In this document: piece by piece, positions 19,473 to 27,331 of the stretch
Numbering within the stretch: position 1 is the first letter of the stretch
Layout: each line of letters begins with the position of its first letter
Assembly (NCBI GenBank): GCA_014885115.2
Contig: WKLE02004670.1
Location: 1 to 27,331, forward strand
Reading direction: 5' to 3'
Source of the DNA: Asterionellopsis glacialis
Lineage: Eukaryota; Bacillariophyta; Plagiogrammaphyceae; Rhaphoneidales; Asterionellopsidaceae
Length of the DNA stretch: 27,331 nucleotides
Made by a program: the position numbers and the translations under genes
Notes under the pieces: model-generated
The model's database searches: none
The model's input: the letters and a program-made list of their open reading frames with translations, nothing else
Told to the model about the DNA's origin: nothing

Positions 19473-20491
19473 TTTATTAAAAATACTAACAAAAAAATTC
19501 AAACACTCCTAGATTTTTATCAAAGAGCCGCAAATGCTGTGTTCGGTGGGAAAATAAAAACAACTCACCTTGGGTGCTATGAACGTAAAGTCATGGTAGT
19601 GGAGCATCATAGTTAAAAATCTTCTTTTTAAAAAATTACAAAGGTACGAGTAAATTACCATACTAGCCACGGTAGGTAGATCTACTCATACAGACAGTCA
19701 TTTTTTTCACCACTTACTACCTGGTAACCCCTTTTCATGCTTGTACCTTTTATTTTATTTGTCGCGTACCAGATATGTATTATTACAGATGATAGTTGAT
19801 AGTGCATCATTACTTGATTAAAAAAATTATAATACGAGGCACACTCAGTTTTAGTTCCTTTACACACTGAATGTATTATGAGAGAGTGACATTGATCGCA
19901 ACTATCAATGCAAAAGTATTTGCACCTGTTGTACCATTAGGTCCTACTAATATTTTCAAAAATAGGTCTTGTGTACTCGTACTGCAGTAACTTTTAGTCC
20001 TACAATTTAGAGTATGACTACAGTACCGGTACAGTTGGCTAGGTACCTGTTACGAGCTGTACAAGTACAGTACAGTAAATACTGGTAGAAAATCCGGGTT
20101 TCCCTAAAGGTTTTTGGGTTCTCGTTTTTCAAGTAAAGTAACCGGTACCTTGTACATAATGTACGTCCTACTTTCCGTAGTCTCGATTATACCGCACGAC
20201 CTGGATACCCGTCTGTTGGAGGGAGTGTCAGGTTTTCGAAAAAAAAGAACCACCCTGTCAAAAAACAAAAAAGACTGTGAACTAAAAGGGAAAAAAATAG
20301 ACATCGTGATTGGCGAGTGTCACTTTCGAACTTGCTTTCTGGGACTTGCTCTATCTGCAATTTTTAACCATTGTAAATACGATCGCTTCTTTCTAGTAAT
20401 TCATTCCTCTTTTGACACACTTTGAAGAGTACCATCATCTCACAATTCGTTTTCTTATGTCGCCGACATCGTCAAGGTCATTAAACGAAAA

Positions 20492-21711
20492 ATGAATGAC
20501 AAAAATGTAAACGGGAAAAAGACAAAACCCTCCACACGACTCGGCAACCATACAAATTTGGGGTATTTTTGTAAACATATGCCCAAGGTGGAGTTGCATG
20601 TTCATCTGGAAGGGACACTTGAACCATTATTGTTATTGAAACTCGCAAATCGCAACAATGTAGCATTAAATTACAAATCCATTGATGAAATCCACAAAGC
20701 CTATCAATTTCAAAATTTAGATGACTTCCTTCATTTGTATTATCAGGGTATGTCAGTCTTGATAAAGGAACAAGATTTTTATGAATTGACGTGGGATTAC
20801 CTGACGAAAGCTCATTCACAAAATGTACGACATGCAGAAGTATTCTTTGATCCGCAACCACATTTGAAACGTAACGTGTCATTCGATACTATTATGAATG
20901 GCATACACCGAGCATTAGTGGACGGTCAAAATCATTACGGTATGTCATTCAAATTGATTATGTGCATTGTTCGTGACTTACCCGTGGATGATGCCATGCG
21001 TACATTCGAAATGGCATTGCGCTACAAAAATGAAATTAGTGGCATTGGATTAGATTCTAGTGAAAAAGGAAACCCCCCCGAAAAATTTTCATCAATATTT
21101 GATTGTGCTCGTAAGGAGGGATTCCGTGTACTTGCGCACGCTGGAGAAGAAGGTCCTCCATCGTACATTACAAGCGCACTTGATTGTTTACATGTCGAAC
21201 GAATAGACCATGGAGTCCGGTGCATTGATGATTCAAAGGTCTTGCATAGATTAAAAGAGGAAAAGATACCTCTAACTGTCTGTCCTATTTCTAATATCAA
21301 GCTCGGAGTGTTTCCTTCCATGAAAGACCATCCCATCAAAAAAATGTTAGATGAAGGTTTATGTATTACAGTAAATTCAGATGACCCTTCCTATTTTGGG
21401 GGGTCCTACATATCGGAAAACTTTGTCGCTACAACGGAACATGCTGGAATCACACAAAGTGATGTCATACAGGTAAGCTACATACTAAACATGATGTGAA
21501 AGTGTGGAGAAAAGCGTCTTTGGGATCGTGGGAAATTATTATTACAATGGTGTTTACTGCACTCACTATTTGAAACTTTCTTTTTTGAGTTTTCTAGCTA
21601 GCTACAAACGCAATTGAAGCATCATTTCTGAATTCAGAAGAAAAAAAGGCCCTTCAGCATGAATTATTGGAGTATACAAATCAGAATGAGAATAGTGCGC
21701 TTGACAACTAG
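20492..21711 (+). CDS. Adenine deaminase-type enzyme (adenosine/adenine deaminase family), 2 exons
   Basis: CDS is join(20492..21472, 21598..21711), 364 residues, with a 125-base phase-0 intron (GTAAGC...TTTCTAG). Zinc and catalytic motifs are complete: PKVELHVHLEGTLEP (HxH at 36-38), LAHAGEEGPP (216 on), ERIDHGVR (His240) and NSDDPSYFGG (295-304). LDDFLHLYYQG, NVRHAEVFFDPQPH and GLDSSEKGNPPEKF match the adenine deaminase branch (yeast Aah1 type, adenine to hypoxanthine in purine salvage) better than animal adenosine deaminase. The exact substrate is inference. Exon 2 encodes LATNAIEASFLNSEEKKALQ, the expected C-terminal helix. Without splicing the frame ends after eight extra residues. No targeting peptide is seen; cytosolic. 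Confidence 0.93.
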
Positions 21712-22174
21712 CAATGCTTTCGTGTTCCTTTTGTGGAGGATATGCCTAATGATCTGGTAATGTTGACGGCTTCTCGTTCTATAGGATTTTCTACAAATAA
21801 TGAATCTTGGTTTTTACAAAATAAAAGGCGATACAATAATACGGCGATTGACGACAGACTCTGCTTCACATATATTTTTCATAAATGTCAAAGCTTCGTG
21901 CTAAAATGTAATCTAATTTTTCAAAGAATACCCCACTGCTTGTATCTACTTTGCCAATCGAAGCTGCCTCGGGACGATGATTGTTCAGTGGGTCGTATGG
22001 ACCTCTCTTATTCAAAGAAGACCGCAATATCCTTTTTGTAGAAACAAGTAGGTGATGCGTGATATGCAAGGAAATGTTGGGACGTCAGTTGTAGCAACAA
22101 CACGCGAATCTCGATGTGATGTAATAATTGGTTGGTCTGTTCTATTCTGTTCTTTTATACTTAATGTTTAAAAT
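21712..22174. other. Convergent intergenic region, no gene seen
   Basis: 3' flanks of the adenine deaminase and the FKBP gene. The plus-strand frame at 21733-22041 begins at a non-ATG codon and shows no protein family. Confidence 0.5.
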
Positions 22175-22834
22175 TTAAATTAATCCCTTCTCGCCAATTC
22201 CAAATCTGGGTAAGATAATACTGAGAATGAGTAATACAAGAGAGATTGTTCGTACATTCAATCCAAGTCCAAAATTAGCTATAGCTTCAGCAATTATACC
22301 ATTATCAACCTTTTGTAGTTCACAATCAAAAATTAAATCAGCGTTAGGTGGGATAGTTCCATCACCTGCACCTGCAGCACCATATGCTAAATTTGGTGGA
22401 ATTTTGATCGTACGCTTCCCACCCACAATCATACCCTTCAAACCTTCATCCCAACCAGGAATGACGCGTCCTTCGCCCATTTTGAAAGAGAATGTTCCAG
22501 AATCAAATTGTTGGTTCGTTGATAATAATCTGCCTTCATACTTGACAGTTACAACATCCCCCTCCTTGGCGTAATCATCACCAATGCCCACAACAGTATC
22601 CTTATAAGCAAACATCGCACTAGATCCAGGAACGTAGTTATCAAAAGGATCCATTTCTAAAGAACCAGTGCTACTAGCTTCCTCGTCTTCCTGTGCTTCG
22701 ATTGCAACAACACTACCACCATGACGCTGATGTTGCGATAATAATGATGATGATAGTCTAGCTTGTGGAACGAAAGCAGATGTATAACAAGCTACTAAAA
22801 ATACAGATAGAAACGATAATTTACGGCAAAGCAT
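22175..22834 (-). CDS. Plastid-targeted FKBP-type peptidyl-prolyl isomerase with C-terminal membrane anchor
   Basis: 219 residues from ATG 22832-22834; a GTG two codons upstream is less likely. The N-terminus MLCRKLSFLSVFLVACYTSAF ends in SAF-VP, a clear ASAFAP site, followed by a Ser/Arg-rich transit region, so plastid import is expected. The FKBP domain is at about 90-176: GDVVTVKYEGRL, FDSGTFSFKMGEGRVIPGWD and GLKGMIVGGKRTIKIPPNLA, then YGAAGAG and IPPNADLIFDCELQKV. The core FK506-pocket pattern (Y, F-D, V-I-P-G-W) is retained. A hydrophobic helix at about 196-210 near the C-terminus suggests membrane anchoring, perhaps in the thylakoid with the domain in stroma or lumen. Stroma versus lumen cannot be decided here. 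It is divergent from the repeat protein at 23539, another plastid-targeted product. Confidence 0.92.
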   Translation of the reverse strand: MLCRKLSFLSVFLVACYTSAFVPQARLSSSLLSQHQRHGGSVVAIEAQEDEEASSTGSLEMDPFDNYVPGSSAMFAYKDTVVGIGDDYAKEGDVVTVKYEGRLLSTNQQFDSGTFSFKMGEGRVIPGWDEGLKGMIVGGKRTIKIPPNLAYGAAGAGDGTIPPNADLIFDCELQKVDNGIIAEAIANFGLGLNVRTISLVLLILSIILPRFGIGEKGLI

Positions 22835-23538
22835 TGTCACTTGTTGTGTGTGTTGGTATTATCAATATCGAAAAAAGGGACAAACGCCAGTGCAAAAAAG
22901 TTACTCAAACAAAGCCAATAAAGCCCTAAGACGATCTGCACAAATAAGCCAAAAAGAGAGATCCAAAAAAGATGTCACAACTCACAAAATCAATCGAAAT
23001 CATCATTCACTTTTTGGTAACTAAATTTTTAGTTCAACTTGAGAGGATTTTTTAGATTTAGATTGATCTGTCTGTCTGTCTCTTATCCGTATTGAAAAGC
23101 AATCGTCGCATCGTTGCTCGTTGCACATGAAATCTTTCCTCCGTCGTCTCAAAAAAAAGATACGCCAGGCCGTAGTCTCCCCAAGATCTTCGTAGCCACA
23201 CTACGAGTAGTATCTTGAACCTGTACAACTGCCGTACTTTGGAGCAGAAGAAGATACGGTCAACGGTGACTTACTTACCCGGCTTGCGCTTGAAACCCTC
23301 TGCAAAACAACAGCTGGCACGTTAAAACAAGTAGAAAAAGCATGATGTCTTTTTATGACGAGTTGCAATCCTCGGAACACCACCACAAGAATAATCAAAG
23401 AACAAAACACTACCTGTACGAGTACACGTTGCATCAGGCAAGCAAACTCTGAGAGCGGAAGGAGGAGGAGAAGCCAGAACAGTTGTCAAGTCACAAACGA
23501 GTCACGGTACACATACTGTAAGCTACCAAAACACAACG
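22835..23538. promoter_or_regulatory. Shared divergent intergenic region of two plastid-protein genes
   Basis: 704 bases separate the start codons of the FKBP (leftward) and the 25-residue-repeat protein (rightward). There is a short GTCT tandem at about 23070-23083. Small frames at 23201-23434 and 23355-23612 overlap the neighbours or lack support. Co-regulation is inference. Confidence 0.45.
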
Positions 23539-25224
23539 ATGAAACATCATCACAGTCCTGCTTTTCTTGCAAGTACTCTTGCATTGTTGATTTTGAATGT
23601 GTTTCAATATGATGGAGTAGAATCCTTTGTTCCAGGAACGCTGACTGATAGCCGTAATGCTGCTAAGTCCTTTTTGTACAATTCGGAAGATACGGATGGA
23701 CCAGGAGAATTCTTTATGAGTGTTCGTGACGAAAAAGCAATCAAAAAGAAGAGAGAAGAAAACAATCCTCCCATTACCAAAGAAATTACAACCAAGGCCG
23801 AAACAGAAGAAGTTGATGAGGCATACGAAAAGGCATACAAAGCAGCCCAAAGCATCATCAAAGAAGATCAAGCAACTGTAACTCATAGTGTTGCTGCCAA
23901 TGATGTAGATCGCCAAATTTTAGAAGCACTTGAACTTGCTGATGCGGCAATGTTTTTTGCTAGTGATAATGGTGATGAAGAACCTGAAGCGGTTGCCATG
24001 TTGAAGAGAAAATCAAGCAAGAAGGTCAAAAAAGAGGAACTGAAGAAGAACATTTTGGAGGCCGAAGACAAGATATTGGAAACAGCATCATTTGTGGCAA
24101 AGGTACCAGAACAAATCACATCTGTGGCAGATGAAACTAAAAAAAGAGTTGAAGGCACAGTCGAAACTGTACAATCCATTCCTGGACAAGTCCAAAAGAA
24201 GGTGAATGAAGTGAAGGCAGTTGCCGACAAGACGGTAGAAACTGTGACGTCTATTCCTGGACAAGTCAAGGCGGCGGGTGATAAGACAGTGAAAACTGTA
24301 GAACATACAGTAGAAACTGTACAAGCTATCCCAGGTCAAGTTCAAAAGAAGATCGATGAAGTGAAGGCTGCGGCAGATAGGACTAAACAATCGGTCGTGC
24401 ATACAGTAGACGAAGTCAAGGCTATTCCTGGTAAAGTTCAAAAAACGGCCAAGGATGTCAAGACTACTGCAGAAAACACCATTAATACTGTCAAGGCTAT
24501 TCCAGGCAAAGTCAAGGCAGTTGCGGACAAGACACAAAAGACAGTGGAAGTGACAGTAGAGACTGTCCAATCTATTCCAGAAAAAGTTGAAAAAACAGCC
24601 AACGATGCTAAGGCTGTTGTAGAAGAAGCTGCAGAAAAGGTAGAACTTGCAACAGACATTGTGTTGGGTTTGGCTGCCAAATTTGAAGATTTAATTAGGG
24701 GCACTTTTCCCAAACGTATTTCCGCGAACAAATCTAGTACTCCAAGACCGCCACAGGAAGCACCCCCAGGGTTAGAAGATGAGAAGAAAAGTGTTATCTC
24801 TGTCATTCCAAAGCAACAACAGCAGTTATCTTCGTTTAATCTTCGACCTCCTGCATCCTTGAAGTCGAACTCTTTTGATAAGTCTAATTTCAAAGAAGAA
24901 GATGTCCCTGTCATTGATGAAAAGAAACCATCGTCACCATCATCATCCTTCTCTTTCAAATTGGGCACTCTACCAAAGAAAAATACTATTACATCTCATT
25001 CAAAGACTTTTGATGGTGTACCGGAAAACTACTACGAGAACGAAGCTGTGAAAGGTGCGAACAACAAAAGCAATAAACCTTTTCCCTTTGCTTTTGGATC
25101 TTTACCACCCAAATCTCGTGCAGGAGAAACTTCAGCAGAATTTGACAAAAATGCTGTTAACGTCTCATCAAAGACCAAGAAGAAACCTAGTCGCAAAGAT
25201 TCCAATGGGAATCTGAGACCCTAG
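23539..25224 (+). CDS. Plastid-targeted protein with 25-residue IPG helical repeats, unknown function
   Basis: 561 residues from ATG 23539. The signal peptide (HHHSPAFLASTLALLILNVF) ends in ESF-VPG, an ASAFAP-like site, predicting plastid import. Residues 60-187 are charged and helical. A repeat block follows at about 189-365, with its punctuation at V189-P, I214-P-G, I239-P-G, I264-P-G, I296-P-G, I321-P-G and I346-P-E. The spacings are 25, 25, 25, 32, 25 and 25 residues. A typical unit is SIPGQVQKKVNEVKAVADKT plus VETV. Units are amphipathic, rich in Lys/Val/Thr/Ala, and resemble LEA_4, apolipoprotein or perilipin-like helices only in general character. Residues 395-561 are disordered and Ser/Pro/Lys-rich, with two related FSFKLGTLPKKN / FPFAFGSLPPKS motifs. 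I recognise no family. Membrane or lipid-surface binding in the plastid is inference. Confidence 0.85.
   Translation: MKHHHSPAFLASTLALLILNVFQYDGVESFVPGTLTDSRNAAKSFLYNSEDTDGPGEFFMSVRDEKAIKKKREENNPPITKEITTKAETEEVDEAYEKAYKAAQSIIKEDQATVTHSVAANDVDRQILEALELADAAMFFASDNGDEEPEAVAMLKRKSSKKVKKEELKKNILEAEDKILETASFVAKVPEQITSVADETKKRVEGTVETVQSIPGQVQKKVNEVKAVADKTVETVTSIPGQVKAAGDKTVKTVEHTVETVQAIPGQVQKKIDEVKAAADRTKQSVVHTVDEVKAIPGKVQKTAKDVKTTAENTINTVKAIPGKVKAVADKTQKTVEVTVETVQSIPEKVEKTANDAKAVVEEAAEKVELATDIVLGLAAKFEDLIRGTFPKRISANKSSTPRPPQEAPPGLEDEKKSVISVIPKQQQQLSSFNLRPPASLKSNSFDKSNFKEEDVPVIDEKKPSSPSSSFSFKLGTLPKKNTITSHSKTFDGVPENYYENEAVKGANNKSNKPFPFAFGSLPPKSRAGETSAEFDKNAVNVSSKTKKKPSRKDSNGNLRP
24103..24635 (+). repeat. 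Coding tandem repeat, 75-base (25-residue) period
   Basis: Six to seven imperfect units within the plastid repeat protein, aligned on the codons for (I/V)-P-(G/E). One interval is 96 bases instead of 75, an insertion of seven codons. Confidence 0.88.
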
Positions 25225-25783
25225 TAATGGAACCAATGAAAAATGTGCTGAGAAATATGTGTCGTATTTTTCTTCATTCCCCAAATTTGATGTTTGTGGG
25301 CAGCAAAATACATGTCACAACAATTCAGCACAAAGAGAATAAACAGCATTAGTTGACGATCATACAGTAGACCTTTCATTTACACGATTTCAAACATATT
25401 GCTCTAGAGGTGGCGCAAATGCGGCGGTTCGACCTCAATATTTGGTTTCTACTGTGTACTATACTGACAGGAAAAAACGTGAGAAAGTATAGGAAGCCGC
25501 TATAGTTTAGGCATTTTGGATTAGGTTTAGAGCCTTCGTTAAACAAGAGTTACTAAGGAATGCGACGAAGATAGACCATTCAATCTTGCATTGTAATCCA
25601 AACCTTTATTATTCCATCACACTGTTCATTTCAACTCCAACAATGGCTTCTACTGAATTTGTCTAATACATGTGCTGTCTCAAGTCATTTCTCTAGAGAG
25701 AGGGTGAACATATTTCTCTGGTATTCATCAATACCCCTTTATGAACAGTTGTGTGTGTAACTTAGGAGCAATACTACATTGCT

Positions 25784-26094
25784 TACATAGGATAATGAAC
25801 ACAAGTACCAATAAACACTCCCACATCAGTTTTGTATCCTTTATGTATCAATCTATTCTGTGCCAATAATTTCTTGTCTTCCTCTACCCTCTTGTTTAAT
25901 ACTCCAGCATATCATCAAACACATAACAATAATATGGTGTAAGTCCCAAAAACAGCTCTCAATTCATGCAACTTGGACATTTTATATTTAGGTTGATCTT
26001 TGGCTATTGTACCATTCTCCCATGGAAGGAATAGTTGTTCCACACAACCTGGACAAGTACAAGGGATTCTATTTGTATAGCTACTATGGTACCA
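25784..26094 (-). pseudogene. Degenerate, unidentified coding-like relic (probably transposable-element derived)
   Basis: In one minus-strand frame the sequence reads YTNRIPCTCPGCVEQLFLPW, ENGTIAKDQPKYKMSKLHEL and then RAVFGTYTILLLCV, two adjacent stops, YAGVLNKRVEEDKKLLAQNR and LIHKGYKTDVGVFIGTC, and a final stop. The Cys-rich CTCPGC word and protein-like composition over about 100 codons stand out from the surrounding non-coding DNA. I cannot name the family. Multicopy element origin is inference from the decay and the nearby direct repeat. Confidence 0.35.
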
Positions 26095-26382
26095 AGACCA
26101 AGGTCAGGGTCTGCCTGAATATTGTAGCATTGCATTAGCCCATTTCCTTTTTCAAAACCAACTGCCTTGAATTGGGAGATAAGAAATCATTTTTTTGTGT
26201 GAAATCTTGCACGTGATAATTCCTTTTTTTTTAAGTATAGCCCACCTTCTCTTTTGGAATCACATTCTGTGACAAAACTGAACAGACATCTATGTGCATG
26301 ATATACTCCTCCTGTATGCATTCATTGACATCAATTCCCAGAAAATGTGTCGAAGCCAATATTAACAGAGGAAACCTCTCTC

Positions 26383-26827
26383 TAACTTTTCTTAAAAAGT
26401 TACAATAGGGAGACCAAGAGTCTGTCCTCTGGGGTAAATCAAGTATGGTGCAAGTTTACTCCATTGTAAGTCAGTAGCTTGTGCTGGAATTTTTTGAAGA
26501 AAAAGCTAGTAAAATTACTGGCTTTGATTAAGTGCACTAGAAATGTCACACCCCAGTACTGGGGTGGTCCACCTATTCCTAGAACGTAGAACTTGTCTTC
26601 CAGGAGGGTGTTGGCTAATGCAAGTATCAGGAATATAAATAGTAGTGGTGTCATGTTATCACTTGGTTGTATGCACAGTACTTGATGCCAATTCCCATCT
26701 GACTCCTATTGAAATTTTTTGGTTGAACATCAGAGACAGACAAAAGTACACATTAATAGACAAAGCCTTCCTCCTAGCAGTTGTAACTTTTCTTGAAAAG
26801 GTACAATGAGGAGCACAAGAGTCTGTC
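26383..26827 (+). repeat. Diverged 44-base direct repeat (26383-26426 and 26784-26827)
   Basis: Both copies run from TAACTTTTCTT to CAAGAGTCTGTC and match at 38 of 44 positions without gaps, with starts 401 bases apart. Weaker similarity (CAATTCCCA words) lies upstream of each copy. Confidence 0.8.
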
Positions 26828-27157
26828 ATATATTGTTGTTAATTGTCAGAGTCATTAAAAACATTAATTCATACCACAATTTTTTATTTTTTTTATGCAA
26901 CTCCATAAAAAATCTAAGAAGAAGCTTGGTGTGGCATTCTAGAGTTGTTCCAGGATTAGGTAGACCAATTTGTGACAACTGGTCTGTAGACAGCTACATA
27001 GAGGACTAAAAAATATTTTTAACATTTTAATATATTCATACTCTAATACTTTATGTTCAATATATATTTTGTCCTAGCATGCTCTTAAAAAAAACAACTC
27101 ATGATAAGCATTTATATGTACATAATAGTATTATATAAAATACAGTATAAAACATAC

Positions 27158-27205
27158 TACCAGGTATGTTGTATGTATGTATATATGTATCCATGTATGC
27201 ATGTG
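27158..27205. repeat. TACCAGGTA site followed by GTAT-rich low-complexity sequence
   Basis: TACCAGGTA at 27158-27166 is flanked by ACATAC/TATGT half-complementary arms and followed by imperfect (GTAT)n. Confidence 0.7.
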
Positions 27206-27315
27206 TCATATTTTTTTATTCAAAGTATCTGTACATTTGAAAATGTACTGATTTTTCAGTGTACATAAACACACAAAGTATAATGTACGAGCTCCGACTA
27301 GCACATACTCTGACA

Positions 27316-27331
27316 CCCCCCCCCCCCCCCC
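27316..27331. repeat. Poly-C run (C16) at window end
   Basis: The last 16 bases are all C. A homopolymer exactly at the end suggests the end of an assembled contig. Confidence 0.95.

Larger units (their letters stand above)
18631..20491. other. Long AT-rich intergenic region
   Basis: 1.86 kb without a supported gene, upstream of both the ABC transporter (leftward) and the adenine deaminase (rightward). It holds an AAAAC microsatellite, a 14-base GTACGAGCTCGTAC palindrome, and dense GTAC-containing words at 19980-20160. Short frames at 19682-19867, 20104-20304 and 20114-20425 show no recognisable protein. Confidence 0.55.
25225..27331. other. 2.1-kb gene-poor region with degenerate sequence
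   Basis: No intact gene is supported. It holds a minus-strand coding-like relic (25784-26094), a diverged direct repeat (26383/26784), a minus-strand hydrophobic frame at 26439-26654 of doubtful meaning, GTAT-rich sequence at 27170-27205 and a terminal C16 run. Confidence 0.55.

Noticed and set aside
21591..21602. Alternative tandem acceptor CTAGCTAG in the adenine deaminase intron
   Set aside because: Using the second AG shifts the frame by four bases and destroys the expected C-terminal helix.
21733..22041. 102-codon plus-strand frame after adenine deaminase
   Set aside because: Non-ATG start and composition of a chance frame in convergent 3' flanks.
24103..24635. CRISPR-like or satellite interpretation of the 75-base repeats
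   Set aside because: Units are in-frame, diverged and coding, with no spacer architecture, in a eukaryotic context.
23883..24968. Overlapping long minus-strand frames antisense to the repeat protein
   Set aside because: They follow from the repetitive codon usage of the sense gene, which removes stops from the opposite strand.
25421..25435. TTCGA-containing word as tRNA T-loop
   Set aside because: No matching acceptor, D or anticodon stems nearby; no tRNA was found anywhere in the window.
26439..26654. 71-codon hydrophobic minus-strand frame
   Set aside because: No family recognised; it lies between the copies of the diverged repeat and is likely chance or relic sequence.

Overview
The window looks like nuclear DNA of a diatom or close stramenopile relative. 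Coding regions are moderately AT-rich, introns are short and few (about 100-155 bases, GT...AG), and at least three proteins open with a signal peptide ending in an ASAFAP-like motif (EAF-AP, SAF-VP, ESF-VP), the import signal of complex red-derived plastids. No organelle, bacterial-operon, tRNA or rRNA features were found. The assignment to diatoms rests on these traits and not on a database search.

Left part (1-6.4 kb): a SAP-motif protein running off the left edge (minus); a three-exon N-myristoylated leucine-rich-repeat protein resembling LRRC57 (plus); a small plastid-targeted membrane protein of unknown role (minus); and a two-exon Shewanella-like protein phosphatase (minus).

Middle part (6.5-12.7 kb) is a zone of decay. 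A branched-chain aminotransferase gene has lost the segment with its catalytic lysine. It is followed by a broken endonuclease/exonuclease/phosphatase-type nuclease pseudogene. After an unidentified coiled-coil gene (minus) comes a heavily mutated retroelement with RT-RNase H-tyrosine recombinase order (DIRS-like).

Right part (13.2-25.2 kb) is again dense in apparently intact genes: a GDP-fucose/nucleotide-sugar transporter (plus), a class I methyltransferase (plus), a two-exon half-size ABCB transporter (minus), a two-exon adenine-deaminase-type enzyme (plus), a plastid FKBP prolyl isomerase (minus), and, divergent from it, a plastid-targeted protein built on a 25-residue Pro-Gly-punctuated helical repeat (plus). 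The last 2.1 kb has no confident gene, only degenerate coding-like sequence, a diverged direct repeat and a poly-C end that probably marks the end of an assembly contig.

The genes do not form one pathway. The two most interesting signals are the 25-residue-repeat plastid protein and a family of palindromic TACCTGGTACCAGGTA elements placed between genes throughout the window.
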